The notes under the pieces: generated by a model
The model's database searches: none
What the model was told of the DNA's origin: nothing
The model's input: the letters and a program-made list of their open reading frames with translations, nothing else
Part shown: positions 43,862 to 54,500 of the stretch, piece after piece
Layout of the letters: each line of letters opens with the position of its first letter
Numbering within the stretch: the first letter of the stretch is position 1
Position numbers and translations under genes: made by a program
Assembly: GCF_042660675.1 (NCBI RefSeq)
Contig: NZ_JBHSUL010000034.1
Location: 1-64,000, forward strand
Reading direction: 5' to 3'
Length of the DNA: 64,000 nt
Source: Marinilactibacillus sp042660675
GTDB lineage: Bacteria > Bacillota > Bacilli > Lactobacillales > Carnobacteriaceae_A

Positions 43862-44818
43862 TTAAATTTGATTTATTTTGACCTTTGATAAAATCGCTCT
43901 AGATTCTTTTTCATCAAGAATGAGTTGATCAATCAACCCTTCTTTGGATTCATATTTCACTTCATCTCTCAAGTACTTAACCCATTTAATTCGAACATCT
44001 TCACCATATATTTCTTTTTTATAATCGAAGATATTTACTTCAACAGAAATATCTTTTCTATAGCCAAATGTCGGGTTATAACCAATCGACGCCATTCCAT
44101 CATGCCAAACGTCATCCACAAACATCTTAACAGCATACACACCAATTTTAGGCATAAAGACATCTGGATCTGATAAAACATTTGCTGTCGGATAACCAAT
44201 TGTGCGTCCTCTAGCATCTCCATGGATTACAAAACCTGAAGTTTCATAAACATAGCCTAAAAGATCATTTGCTTCGTCCATGTTGCCTTCTACAATACAT
44301 TTTCTGATACGAGTAGAACTAATTTTTTGTTCAGAAGCTAGTTGTTTTTGTACTTGATGAATTTCAAATCGACCTTTAGCGAACTGACTTAGATTGTCCA
44401 TATTAGCAATGTCTGCTTTACCATAAGTATAGTCAAACCCCGCTACGACTGCCTTAGCATTCCATCCTACAATATACTGATCCACAAATTCTTGTGGTGC
44501 TAAAGTACCAAAGCTGGAAGTGAAATCTACTTCATATAAAATATCAATTCCTGTCTGCTCAAGCAGTTCTTCTTTTCTCTTGATGGGGGTTAGGTAATAG
44601 TGATACTCTGGGTCAAATTTTCTATATACAAATGCAGGATGACGGTTAAACGTCATCATAGCTGCTTTTACCCCTTTTTCTTTTGCTAATTTTACACCTG
44701 TTTCAATAACAGCTTTATGTCCTTTATGAATACCATCAAAAAATCCTAATATTAATACAATATCATCTGGAAAAATCGCTGATGGATCATAAGGATGATG
44801 GATCTTAATAATTTTCAT
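43862..44818 (-). CDS. ribF: bifunctional riboflavin kinase/FAD synthetase
   Basis: A 318-aa enzyme that makes FMN and then FAD. The N-terminal adenylyltransferase half has LGFFDGIHKGHKAVI (the HxGH-like nucleotide motif) and AGFDYTYGK. The C-terminal riboflavin kinase half has HGDARGRTIGYPTANV and the GVYAVKMFVDD block, ending with VEVNIFDY. Length is normal. It overlaps no other gene and is 8 nt downstream of truB, the conserved truB-ribF pair. Confidence 0.96.
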   Translation of the reverse strand: MKIIKIHHPYDPSAIFPDDIVLILGFFDGIHKGHKAVIETGVKLAKEKGVKAAMMTFNRHPAFVYRKFDPEYHYYLTPIKRKEELLEQTGIDILYEVDFTSSFGTLAPQEFVDQYIVGWNAKAVVAGFDYTYGKADIANMDNLSQFAKGRFEIHQVQKQLASEQKISSTRIRKCIVEGNMDEANDLLGYVYETSGFVIHGDARGRTIGYPTANVLSDPDVFMPKIGVYAVKMFVDDVWHDGMASIGYNPTFGYRKDISVEVNIFDYKKEIYGEDVRIKWVKYLRDEVKYESKEGLIDQLILDEKESRAILSKVKINQI

Positions 44819-44826
44819 ACGTTCAC

Positions 44827-45744
44827 CTACACTTCTGTTCTCAATACTTTGATTGGTTTAATCCTATCTAATTTTGTTGGATGTTCAGAATAGATCGCAA
44901 CAGCTTTGCTGTCTTTATAAAAAATAATTGGAAATTCTGAAAAAACAGGTAACTCTGATTTCATGAATACTGTCCCATTTTTCACTCTACTCCATTCCTC
45001 TTCAGAAAGTCGGTGTGAAGGGAAAAATGTTAATGCAGATTCTAGAGGATTCAATATAGCTGAAAGCCTATTTTCATCTACTGCTTCTTGCACTTGTCTT
45101 AAAGTGACCGCCTGAGCTGACTGATAGCCTCCACTCTCTGTTCGTGTTAGATCAGACATGTGCGCTGGATAGCCCAGCAAGGCACCTGTATCAACAGCTA
45201 ACGTACGAATATACGTCCCTTTACTACAAGAAACTTTAAATTTGAAAGAGAGGGTCTTTTGATCTTCATCTATAACGACATCTGACGTTCTTTCATAGCT
45301 ATGAATGGTCACTTGTCTCGAAGGTCTCTCAATCACTTCTCCAGCTCGAGCGTATTCGTATAACCTTTTACCGTTCACTTTCACTGCTGAATACATTGGT
45401 GGAGTTTGTGTAATCTCTCCTGTTAGAGATGTAATAGCTTTATCAATAGCTTCCAGTGACAATTGAGGATTTACCGCTTGCCTATCAACGATTTCTCCTG
45501 AACGGTCTTCAGTAGTTGTAGAGTAACCCAATGTTACTTCACCTTCGTATGTTTTACCCGTATTCACCATATATTCAAGTACTTTTGTCGCTTTGCCAAT
45601 AGCAATTGGCAATACACCTTCTACATCTGGATCCAGTGTGCCCGAATGGCCGACCTTTTTAGTCTTCAATATTTTTCTCAGTTTATATACGCAATCATGA
45701 CTTGTCATGCCCTTTTCTTTCCATAAAGGTATGATCCCCTCCAT
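44827..45744 (-). CDS. truB: tRNA pseudouridine-55 synthase TruB
   Basis: A 305-aa enzyme that isomerises U55 in the T loop of tRNAs. The catalytic Asp lies in the VGHSGTLDPDVEGVLPIA block. PLWKEKGMTSHDCVYKLRK, TGKTYEGEVTLGYST and KVSCSKGTYIRTLAVD are standard TruB motifs. The start is ATG 45744, seven nt after GGAGG; longer frames are open but lack a site. It follows rbfA beyond a terminator-like hairpin. Confidence 0.96.
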   Translation of the reverse strand: MEGIIPLWKEKGMTSHDCVYKLRKILKTKKVGHSGTLDPDVEGVLPIAIGKATKVLEYMVNTGKTYEGEVTLGYSTTTEDRSGEIVDRQAVNPQLSLEAIDKAITSLTGEITQTPPMYSAVKVNGKRLYEYARAGEVIERPSRQVTIHSYERTSDVVIDEDQKTLSFKFKVSCSKGTYIRTLAVDTGALLGYPAHMSDLTRTESGGYQSAQAVTLRQVQEAVDENRLSAILNPLESALTFFPSHRLSEEEWSRVKNGTVFMKSELPVFSEFPIIFYKDSKAVAIYSEHPTKLDRIKPIKVLRTEV

Positions 45745-45805
45745 GTTCATTCCTCCAATACTCAATGTTTCTATTATAGCATATCTCTATGTAAATTGAT
45801 TGGAC

Positions 45806-45854
45806 GTGGAAAAAGAGAATCACTGCCAGTTAAGACAATTGATTCTCTTTCCAC
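45806..45854 (-). terminator. terminator-like hairpin between rbfA and truB
   Basis: GTGGAAAGAGAATCA ... TGATTCTCTTTTTCCAC stem (minus reading), 16-nt loop. It splits the nusA-infB-rbfA unit from truB-ribF or attenuates the read-through. Confidence 0.7.
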
Positions 45855-45903
45855 TTCAATCAATTTTAAGTCGTTTCAATCGATCGTTTAAATGAACTTT
45901 AGA

Positions 45904-46254
45904 CTAGTCTTTGCTTTTTAATTGATTCAATAATTCATCAATATGACTACCGTAAGCTACGGATTCATCACGAGCAAAAAATAATTCTGGTGTTTTATGA
46001 ATAGACAGACGACTTCCAAGTTCTTTTCTGATCAAACCTTTAGCTTTTTCTAAGCCTTCTTGAGTATCAGTAACTGTCTTTTCATCATCTTTCAACGTAC
46101 TATAATATACTTTAGCTTGTTGTAGGTCTCCGGTAACTTCAACATCTGTTATCGTGATTCCTTGAACACGAGGGTCTCTTACGCGCTTTTGCATAATATC
46201 GTTGATTTCTTTTTGAATTTCTTGGGAGACTCGCCCAACTCGATAATTTGGCAT
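45904..46254 (-). CDS. rbfA: ribosome-binding factor A
   Basis: A 116-aa small KH-fold protein that binds the 30S subunit and helps mature 16S rRNA, especially in the cold. The motif set includes YRVGRVSQEIQKEINDIMQK, RDPRVQGITITDVEVTGDLQQAKVYYS, and a C-terminal PELFFARDESVAYGSHID. It follows infB by 69 nt. Confidence 0.96.
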   Translation of the reverse strand: MPNYRVGRVSQEIQKEINDIMQKRVRDPRVQGITITDVEVTGDLQQAKVYYSTLKDDEKTVTDTQEGLEKAKGLIRKELGSRLSIHKTPELFFARDESVAYGSHIDELLNQLKSKD

Positions 46255-46323
46255 ATTTGCTCACCTATCCTTATATATGTCTTCTAGTTCAATCCATCAT
46301 CTTTGATGGCTGATACCATCATA

Positions 46324-48681
46324 TTAGGATTTTCTTTCAATTTCAACCATTTCGAATGCTTCAACAACATCGTCTACTTTAATATCGTTGTATCCTTCAA
46401 TTGTAATACCACATTCAAAACCAGTTCTAACTTCTTTCGCGTCGTCTTTGAAGCGTTTCAGACTAGACAGTTCGCCTTCGAACTGAACGATTCCATTACG
46501 AACTAGACGTACAGAACTACTACGTTTGATAACGCCATCGCTGACGAAACATCCTGCAATCGTTCCAACTTTTGAAACAGTATACGTTTCACGAACTGTT
46601 GCTTGACCCGTAACTTGTTCTTCAAATTCTGGATCTAGCATACCTGTCATCGCAGCTTCGATCTCATCGATAGCATTGTAGATTACACGGTGTGTTCTGA
46701 TATCTACTTCTTCACGAGAAGCACTTTCTTTTGCTTGAACCGTAGGACGAACGTTAAATCCGATTACGATCGCAGAACTAGCAGATGCTAAGGTGACATC
46801 ACTTTCGTTGATTGCACCAACTCCAGTGTGAATAATATTCACTTTCGCACCTTCTACTTCGATTTTCTTCAGACTTGAAGCTAGTGCTTCTACTGAACCT
46901 TGAACATCCGCTTTAACGATAACGTTCACTTCTTTGATTTCGCCTTCTTCAAGACTTTCAAATAAGTTTTCAAGGGTCACTTTATTCATTTTAGAACGGT
47001 TAGCTTCAGTCGCAATAATCGCTCTTGATTCTCCAACTTGTCTAGCTGTTTTTTCGTCTTCAAAGACTACAAAACGATCTCCAGCTTGTGGTGTAGCGTT
47101 CAAACCAGTAATCTCAACCGGCGTTGAAGGTGTAGCAGATTTAACTCTACGTCCTTTGTCATTTGTCATCGTACGCACGCGACCAAATGTGTTACCAACT
47201 ACAATTGGATCACCTTGAGCAAGCGTACCTTCTTGAACAAGTAACGTTGCAATAGGACCTTTAGCCTTATCAAGTCTTGCTTCAATTACGGAACCGATTG
47301 GCTGACGTTTAGGGTCTGCTTTTAGTTCTTCTACTTCAGCAACAAGTAAAACCATATCTAATAATTCATCTAGGTTTTTGTTGAATAGAGCTGAGATTTG
47401 AACGAAAATCGTATCGCCGCCCCAGTCTTCTGGAACAAGTTCGTACTCAGTTAACTCTTGCATAACGCGATCTGGATTTGCTCCAGGTTTATCGACTTTG
47501 TTTACGGCAACAATGATTGGTACTTCAGCAGCTTTAGCATGATTGATCGCTTCAACTGTCTGAGGCATAACCCCATCATCTGCAGCAACAACGATTATTG
47601 CGATATCTGTGATGTCTGCACCTCTAGCACGCATTGTTGTGAACGCAGCGTGTCCAGGAGTATCCAAGAAAGTAATTAATTTACCATTTTCTTCTACTTG
47701 GTAAGCACCAATATGTTGAGTGATTCCCCCAGCTTCTCCACCAGTTACATTTGTATTACGTAATGTATCTAATAAAGTCGTTTTACCGTGGTCAACGTGA
47801 CCCATAATCGTTACTGTTGCCGGACGAGTAACAAGATTTTCTTCTACAACTTCTTTATTGAAGAATGTATCGAAATCTGTCAAATCAACCTGAACTTTTT
47901 CTTCTGTTTCAATTCCATAATCAGAAGCAAGTAATTCAATTGTATCACTGTCTAACGATTGGTTTTGTGTCGCAACGACACCCATCATAAATAATTTTTT
48001 AACGATTTCCGCAGGTTCACGGTGAATTTTCTTAGCAATTTCTGCTACCGTGTTTCCATCTGTATACTCAAGTACTTTAGGCAACTCTTTGTTTTTACGT
48101 GGAGTCGCTGGAACTTGTGAAGGTTGATGGTTTTTCTTACCTTTACGTCTTCTTCCGCCTGCTGGTCCACCGTTAATGCCGCGGTGCTGACGAGAGTTTC
48201 TTTTATTGGATTGCTGGAATTGTTGCTTTTGTTGCTCATCAGTTGTTCTCTTTTGAACTGCTGGAGCCGCCTTAGCTTGTGGTGCTGATTTTTTGTTATC
48301 AGTAGTTGATTTCTTCGTATTAGTATTCGATTTTTTTGGTGCTCTATTTTGAGATTGTATTTTGTTTTGTCCTTTACTGTTCTGAGATTTATCAGTACCA
48401 TTCTGATTTCCGTTCTGATTAGCAGCTGGTTTTCTGACAGAGTTGTTAGTATTGTTTGAATTAGAACGGTTTGTTTGTTGTGGTGCTTTATTTGCTGGCT
48501 TGTTTGAAGCAGATGGTTGACTTGTTTGAGTGAAAGCTTTACTCAATTTATCAACATCTCCGTCATCCATAGAAGACATATGACTTTTATAATCGATACC
48601 AAGCTCTTTTGCTTTTTCGATAATCTGCTTACTTTCGATATTCTTTTCTTTTGCGAATTCATAGACGCGTTTTTTGCCCAT
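46324..48681 (-). CDS. infB: translation initiation factor IF-2
   Basis: A 785-aa GTPase delivering initiator tRNA to the 30S subunit. The first 170 residues are a low-complexity Asn/Gln/Lys/Pro region. The G-domain near residue 290 reads MGHVDHGKTTLLDTL, with DTPGHAAFTTMRARG and NKVDKPGANPDRV. Domains II, III and C2 (fMet-tRNA binding) complete the C-terminus. It follows ylxQ by 21 nt. Confidence 0.97.
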   Translation of the reverse strand: MGKKRVYEFAKEKNIESKQIIEKAKELGIDYKSHMSSMDDGDVDKLSKAFTQTSQPSASNKPANKAPQQTNRSNSNNTNNSVRKPAANQNGNQNGTDKSQNSKGQNKIQSQNRAPKKSNTNTKKSTTDNKKSAPQAKAAPAVQKRTTDEQQKQQFQQSNKRNSRQHRGINGGPAGGRRRKGKKNHQPSQVPATPRKNKELPKVLEYTDGNTVAEIAKKIHREPAEIVKKLFMMGVVATQNQSLDSDTIELLASDYGIETEEKVQVDLTDFDTFFNKEVVEENLVTRPATVTIMGHVDHGKTTLLDTLRNTNVTGGEAGGITQHIGAYQVEENGKLITFLDTPGHAAFTTMRARGADITDIAIIVVAADDGVMPQTVEAINHAKAAEVPIIVAVNKVDKPGANPDRVMQELTEYELVPEDWGGDTIFVQISALFNKNLDELLDMVLLVAEVEELKADPKRQPIGSVIEARLDKAKGPIATLLVQEGTLAQGDPIVVGNTFGRVRTMTNDKGRRVKSATPSTPVEITGLNATPQAGDRFVVFEDEKTARQVGESRAIIATEANRSKMNKVTLENLFESLEEGEIKEVNVIVKADVQGSVEALASSLKKIEVEGAKVNIIHTGVGAINESDVTLASASSAIVIGFNVRPTVQAKESASREEVDIRTHRVIYNAIDEIEAAMTGMLDPEFEEQVTGQATVRETYTVSKVGTIAGCFVSDGVIKRSSSVRLVRNGIVQFEGELSSLKRFKDDAKEVRTGFECGITIEGYNDIKVDDVVEAFEMVEIERKS

Positions 48682-48702
48682 GCAATCACCTTCCTATTCC
48701 TA

Positions 48703-49002
48703 TTATTGCAATTTTTGAAGGGACCGTGCAAATCCTCCGTCTGTAATGGCAGCGACTGTTCGTATTTTCCCAATAGCGCTTGATATCGCATTTCTATCGA
48801 AATCTTCTCGTACTGGGATACTATAGTGCTCACATTTATTCAAAAATTGCTTTTTGGTATTTTCACTAGCGTCAGATGCTAAGATGACAATCTTTGCTTG
48901 ACGACTTCTAACTGCATTGAGAACGATCGCTTCTCCTGAAATCAGGTTCCCCGAACGCTGTGCCAAGCCTAATAAGTTTAGACTTTTTTGTACATTATCC
49001 AT
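48703..49002 (-). CDS. ylxQ: L7Ae-family ribosomal-like protein YlxQ
   Basis: A 99-aa RNA-binding protein of the L7Ae/L30e fold, which binds kink-turn-like RNA. The sequence VQKSLNLLGLAQRSGNLISGEA and KIVILASDASENTKK is typical. It lies between ylxR and infB and overlaps ylxR by 8 nt, the conserved order nusA-ylxR-ylxQ-infB. Confidence 0.93.
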   Translation of the reverse strand: MDNVQKSLNLLGLAQRSGNLISGEAIVLNAVRSRQAKIVILASDASENTKKQFLNKCEHYSIPVREDFDRNAISSAIGKIRTVAAITDGGFARSLQKLQ

Positions 49003-49294
49003 TTTTCAGTTCCATTCTAGCCTTTTGATACTCTACATACTCAAGCAGTTCTTCGTAAAAGGCATCTTCAACCTTAGCATTTAGTGCCTGGTTCAGCACT
49101 TGTTTGCTTTGAGCCTTTTTAACTAACTCAGGATCAAGTGAGATATAGGCACCTCTTCCATTCTGCTTGCCAGTAGGGTCAAGAGACACTGTTCCTTCTT
49201 TGTCTCTGACAATACGTACCATCTCTTTTTTTGGTTTCATTTCATTGGATGCAACACATTTTCTCATTGGTACTTTTCGTTGCCGCATAGTCAT
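48995..49294 (-). CDS. ylxR: YlxR protein (RNase P modulator family)
   Basis: A 99-aa basic protein. The family core is present: KVPMRKCVASNEMKPKKEMVRIV at the start, LDPTGKQNGRGAYISLDPELVKKA in the middle and a helical C-terminus. The first part, with the CVAS...K pattern, forms the conserved YlxR surface. Members bind RNase P RNA in related bacteria. It follows nusA and is fused to ylxQ by overlap. Confidence 0.92.
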   Translation of the reverse strand: MTMRQRKVPMRKCVASNEMKPKKEMVRIVRDKEGTVSLDPTGKQNGRGAYISLDPELVKKAQSKQVLNQALNAKVEDAFYEELLEYVEYQKARMELKNG

Positions 49295-49371
49295 CCCACC
49301 TTTAATGATAACACTTTAAATCATTAATATTATCTATATCATAACTCAAACAAGCTTTTCAGTCGAATAAA

Positions 49372-50814
49372 TTAAAACGATTCTTCATCTTCATCAGTAT
49401 CTTGAGTGATTTCCTGAATTTCTTCCATTGACGCAGTAGAATCTGATTCTTCATCCATTCCGTCACGTTGTTCAGCGGATTCGATCATATCTTCCATATC
49501 TTCAGGATTTAACTCGCCTTCTTCAAAATCAGTATCTTCGACAGGTTCACCCGGTTGATCCATATCGGGTGCTTCGTTAGCGTAAAGATCAGAATTGACC
49601 GTTTCAGATGCGGACGCTTGAATATCATCGATATCTTCAACTTCAACGCCTTCAGTCGCTTCAAAAAACGAATCTTCAGCATTTTCAAGTGCATCCACTT
49701 CTTGCTCTGCAACTTCTTCACCTTCGTTTAACGCTTCGAAAAATGAATCATTTGCAAGTTCGTCTGATACTTCTTCCATTTCTTCCATATCGCTTTCTGA
49801 TTTGATATCGATCTTGAAACCAGTTAGCTTAGCAGCTAAACGAACGTTTTGTCCTCTTTTACCGATGGCTAAAGACAGTTGGTAATCTGGAACAACGATC
49901 ACGCAGCTTTTATTTTCTTTATCAAACATGACTTCAACTACTTGCGCTGGGTTCAATGCATTTTTGATAAAGACAGATGGATCTTCATCCCACTCGACGA
50001 TATCCATGTTTTCACCATTTAACTCGTTTACGATTGCTTGTACACGAGCACCTTTAGGTCCGACACAAGTTCCAACCGGATCAACGTTTTCGTCACGCGA
50101 CATCACAGCAATTTTTGAACGATCTCCTGCTTCACGTGCAATTGAAATAATTTCTACTGTTCCATCAAATATTTCAGGAACTTCTTGTTCAAAAAGACGT
50201 TTGATCAAATTTGGGTGCGTTCTACTTACAAAGACTTGAGGTCCTTTAGTAGAATTTTCTACATTGCTCACATAAACTTTGATTCTGTCGTGTGTGTTGT
50301 AACGCTCGTTTTCGATTTGATCACGCTTAGATAAAACAGCTTCCACTTTACCTAAATTGATATAAATGAAGCGATTATCTTGTCTTTCAACGGTTCCTGT
50401 CATAAGATCATCGGCATATTCAATGTACTCGTTATAGACTATTGAACGTTCAGCTTCGCGCATTCTCTGCATAATCACTTGTTTTGCAGTTTGAGCTGCA
50501 ATTCTACCAAAATTCTTTGGTGTGACTTCAAAGCGAATCTCGTCTCCGATTTCATAGGCTTTGTTCATTTCCAAAGCGTCCGTCAAACTAATTTCTAATT
50601 GAGAATCATAGACTTCCTCAGACACTTCTCTTACTTGATATACTTTAATATCACCATTCTCATCATCAAAAACAACTTCTACATTTTGAGAAGTCCCGTA
50701 GTTTCTCTTGTAAGCAGAAACCAATGCGGCTTCTAATGCATCTACTACGATTTCCTTGGAAATGCCTTTTTCTTTTTCAAGCGTTTCTAGGGCTGCCGCT
50801 AATTCTTTACTCAT
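49372..50814 (-). CDS. nusA: transcription termination/antitermination factor NusA
   Basis: A 480-aa RNA polymerase factor. The N-terminal polymerase-binding domain, an S1 domain (about 135-200, DLMTGTVERQDNRFIYINLG) and two KH domains (GPKGARVQAIVNEL and IGKRGQNVRLAAKL) are in order. The last 130 residues are a long Glu/Asp-rich tail with no fold, longer than in Bacillus. It is the second gene after rimP in the ribosome-transcription operon. Confidence 0.97.
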   Translation of the reverse strand: MSKELAAALETLEKEKGISKEIVVDALEAALVSAYKRNYGTSQNVEVVFDDENGDIKVYQVREVSEEVYDSQLEISLTDALEMNKAYEIGDEIRFEVTPKNFGRIAAQTAKQVIMQRMREAERSIVYNEYIEYADDLMTGTVERQDNRFIYINLGKVEAVLSKRDQIENERYNTHDRIKVYVSNVENSTKGPQVFVSRTHPNLIKRLFEQEVPEIFDGTVEIISIAREAGDRSKIAVMSRDENVDPVGTCVGPKGARVQAIVNELNGENMDIVEWDEDPSVFIKNALNPAQVVEVMFDKENKSCVIVVPDYQLSLAIGKRGQNVRLAAKLTGFKIDIKSESDMEEMEEVSDELANDSFFEALNEGEEVAEQEVDALENAEDSFFEATEGVEVEDIDDIQASASETVNSDLYANEAPDMDQPGEPVEDTDFEEGELNPEDMEDMIESAEQRDGMDEESDSTASMEEIQEITQDTDEDEESF

Positions 50815-50872
50815 TTTACTACTCCCTTACTTATGAATGATTTATCTGAATTCCGTTATAGATCATCTGGTG

Positions 50873-51343
50873 TTAAAATTTGATTGCTAATCTTGCTTTC
50901 GCAATATTGGCTCTTTCGATAGTCAGTTCTTTTTCTCTTGTCTTGATTCTGATCACAAGTTTAATACTATCGTCTGTAACTTCTTTCAAAGTCCCTTCAA
51001 AGATGTTTTCTCCATCAATCTGTTGATACAATGATACATGAATATATTTTTCAACAGCATTTCTTAAATCTTGGTCTTTTTTCAAAGGGCGCTCAGCACC
51101 AGGTGAAGACACTTCTAGATAATATGGATGCGGAATAGGATCCGTTTTCTGTGAATCCAGAGTTTCGCCGATTTTCTCGCTGAAACGAGTACAATCGTCG
51201 AGATCTATGCCACCATCTTTGTCGATATATATACGTAAGAACCAGTTCTTACCTTCTTTGACATACTCCACATCTACTAATTCATAACCCAATTCTGCAG
51301 CAACTGGATCGGCAATAGCTGTTACTTTATCTACTGTACTCAA
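50873..51343 (-). CDS. rimP: ribosome maturation factor RimP
   Basis: A 156-aa two-domain protein that acts in 30S assembly. The N-terminal alpha/beta domain has LGYELVDVEYVKEGKNWFLRIYID and ends with the ISSPG-like EVSSPGAERPL, then the SH3-like C-terminal domain follows. It opens the rimP-nusA-ylxR-ylxQ-infB-rbfA transcription unit just after the polC terminator. Confidence 0.95.
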   Translation of the reverse strand: MSTVDKVTAIADPVAAELGYELVDVEYVKEGKNWFLRIYIDKDGGIDLDDCTRFSEKIGETLDSQKTDPIPHPYYLEVSSPGAERPLKKDQDLRNAVEKYIHVSLYQQIDGENIFEGTLKEVTDDSIKLVIRIKTREKELTIERANIAKARLAIKF

Positions 51344-51388
51344 AAAGCATCTCCTCTCAATAGTTGATTGTTAAATTTTTCATTAAAA

Positions 51389-51413
51389 AGAGTGAGCGGG
51401 ATACGCTCACTCT
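51389..51413 (-). terminator. rho-independent terminator after polC
   Basis: AGAGTGAGCG / CGCTCACTCT stem with a 5-nt loop, followed on the minus strand by TTTTTAA. It ends the uppS-to-polC unit before rimP. Confidence 0.92.
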
Positions 51414-51533
51414 CGAAGAATATTCCTTTACACACTAGTTATTTTAGCATAAATGGATTGCTCACGCAACTTGTGTGCACTCCTGTGTAGAGAACAAGGC
51501 GTGTTTCAATAGCTGACTAATTCTCTTATCTGA

Positions 51534-54500
51534 TTAGATATCAAACAAAGACAATTGATTTTCATCAGGAAGATGTGTTAAGACGCCATTAACATCCATA
51601 TATTCAATAACCGTTTTAGAGACTTTTCCTCTCTTAGACAAGTCTTCTTTAGATAGGAATGGACTAGTCTGTCTAGCATCCACAATTGCATTTGCTACGT
51701 TACCACCTAAAGATGGAATACATCTAAAGGGTGCAAGCAAAGCATTATCTTCAATCAAAAAGTTTGAAGCATGTGATCTTTCAACATCAACCATTTTGAA
51801 TTCATAACCACGCTCTACCATTTCGTTTGCGAGTTCAAGCACGGTCAACAAGTTCTTCTCTTTTGTTGATGCGTCCAAGCCTTTATCCGTAATTTCTTTC
51901 ATTCTTGCTTTTATAGAAGCTTTTCCTTGTGTCATTGCCTGAAGATCAAAATCGCTGGCTCTAACAGAAAAATAAGCTGCATAATAATAAAGCGGGTGAT
52001 GAACTTTGAAGTAAGCGACTCGAAGTGCCATTAATACATAGGCTGCCGCATGGGCTTTCGGGAACATATACTTGATCTTCAAACAAGAATCAATGTACCA
52101 CTTTGGAACGTTGTTCTCTCTCATGATCACTTGCCACTCATCTGGTATCCCTTTACCTTTACGCACATGCTCCATGATCTGGAACGCGATACTGTCATCA
52201 ATCCCTTTATGTTGCAGGTAGACCATAATGTCATCTCGACATCCGATAACTTCTGCCAAAGGAATATCTTGTTGTCTAATCAATTCTTCAGCGTTACCGA
52301 GCCATACATCCGTACCATGAGAAAGTCCGGATATCTGCAGTAATTCTGCAAATGTTGTCGGTTTCGTCTGTTCAAGCATTTGACGAACGAATCTCGTACC
52401 AAACTCTGGAACACCTAAGGTTCCAGTTTTAGAAAAGATTTGACTTTCATCTACACCAAGAATTTCTGTACCACTGAATAATTTCATGACTCCAGGGTCA
52501 TTTGGTGGAATCGTAACAGGGTCAATTCCGGACAAATCTTGTAGCATTCTGATCATTGTCGGATCATCATGACCCAGTATATCGAGTTTCAATACATTGT
52601 CATGGATAGAATGGAAATCAAAATGCGTTGTTTTCCAATTAGCATCTTGATCATCTGCTGGATACTGAATTGGAGAAAAGTCATACACATCCATATATTC
52701 TGGAATAACGATGATACCTCCCGGGTGTTGACCCGTTGTTCTTTTAACACCTGTCACACCTTTAGCTAGTCTGTCGATTTCAGCTGAACGAATCGTCATC
52801 TGATTATCTCGTTCATACCCTTTTACAAATCCAAAAGCTGTTCGGTCTGCAATCGTTCCAATGGTTCCCGCTTTGTAGACATATTCATCTCCAAAAAGTT
52901 CTTTTGTATAATGATGCGCTTTAGACTGATATTCTCCTGAAAAGTTCAAATCAATATCTGGTACCTTATCTCCATTGAAACCTAAAAACGTCTCAAATGG
53001 GATATCTTGACCATCGGTAACGAGTTGAGCTTCACAGTGCGGACATTTTTTAGGAGGTAAATCGAAGCCAGAACCTATTTCTCCTTCTGTGAAGAATTCA
53101 GAATACTGACATTCTGGGCAACGATAATGAGGTGGCATAGGGTTTACTTCTGTTATCCCTGTCATCGTCGCTACAAAGCTTGACCCTACTGACCCCCTAG
53201 AACCTACCAAGTATCCATCGCTCACGCTTTTATGAACCAGTTTTTGTGAAATCAAATAAATTACGGAAAATCCATTTCCGATAATACTATCCAGCTCTTT
53301 TTCAAGACGTTTTTCTATAATCTCTGGAAGTGGGTTTCCATATAACCGATGCGCCTCGTTATAACTCATATCACGAATTTCTTGCTCTGATCCTTCCATT
53401 TTTGGAGTGAACAAGTCTTGTTTTACTGGTGAAATACCGTCTTCAACTTTATCCGCAATCATTTGACTATTGGTTACAACAACTTGTTTCGCAATATCTT
53501 TTCCTAAAAACGATAAGTCTTCCAACATTTCACCGGTGGTTCTGAAATGAACAGTTGGATTTTTTGACTTCTTGAATCCGCCTTTATTCACAGTCTCCAA
53601 TAAAATATCTCTATAGATAGAATCTTCAGGATTCAAATAGTGAACATTTCCTGTAGCAACTACTGGAATATCTAGTTCTTTACCAATTTGAACGATATTT
53701 GATAAAATATCTTCCAAATCTTTCTCGCTATTAACCATTTCTCTATCTAATAAATGATCATAAGCACCTTTAGGCATAATTTCAAGATAGTCATAATGAT
53801 GTGCTAGCTTTTTAGCATCGTCATAACCTTTTTGCATCATAGCCTCAAACACTTCACCTTGCGCACAACCAGATCCAACGATCAGTCCTTCTCTATATTT
53901 TTCTAGTAGAGAACGTGGAACTCGTGGTACACGATAAAAATACTCTGTAAGTGAAGCTGAAATCAGTTTGAAGAGATTTTTCAATCCATTTTGAGATTGC
54001 GCCAGTATGGTTATATGGCTAGGTCTCGTTCTTTTATACGCGTCCCCTTGTCCCATATAATCATTTAATTGATGATGAGATTCGATTGAATATTCTTCGG
54101 CTGCTTCTTTTAAAAACGCCCAGAGTAAATGAGCCGTTGTTTCGGCATCATAGATTGCACGGTGATGTTGCTCTAGTGCGACACCATATCGCTTAGCTAA
54201 AGTATTCAGTCGGTGTGTTTTAAATGTTGGATGAAGAAATCTAGAAAGTTCAAGCGTATCAATTACAGGTAGTTTAGTTACAGGCATATCATTTTTCTGA
54301 TACGCAGTGTTCAAGAACCCCATATCGAAACTTGCATTATGTGCAACAAGTATTGTGTTTTCACTAAATGCCTTAAAGCCTTCTAAAACTTCAGCTTCTG
54401 TTTTGGATCCTCTAACCATATCATCCGTGATTCCGGTCAGATTGATTGTCGTATCTGATAAGGGGTGTCCTGGATCTATGAATTCCTGAAACTCTCCGAT

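Noticed and set aside
48045..48401. 118-aa frame inside infB
   Set aside because: It is an out-of-frame reading of the low-complexity N-terminal IF-2 region.
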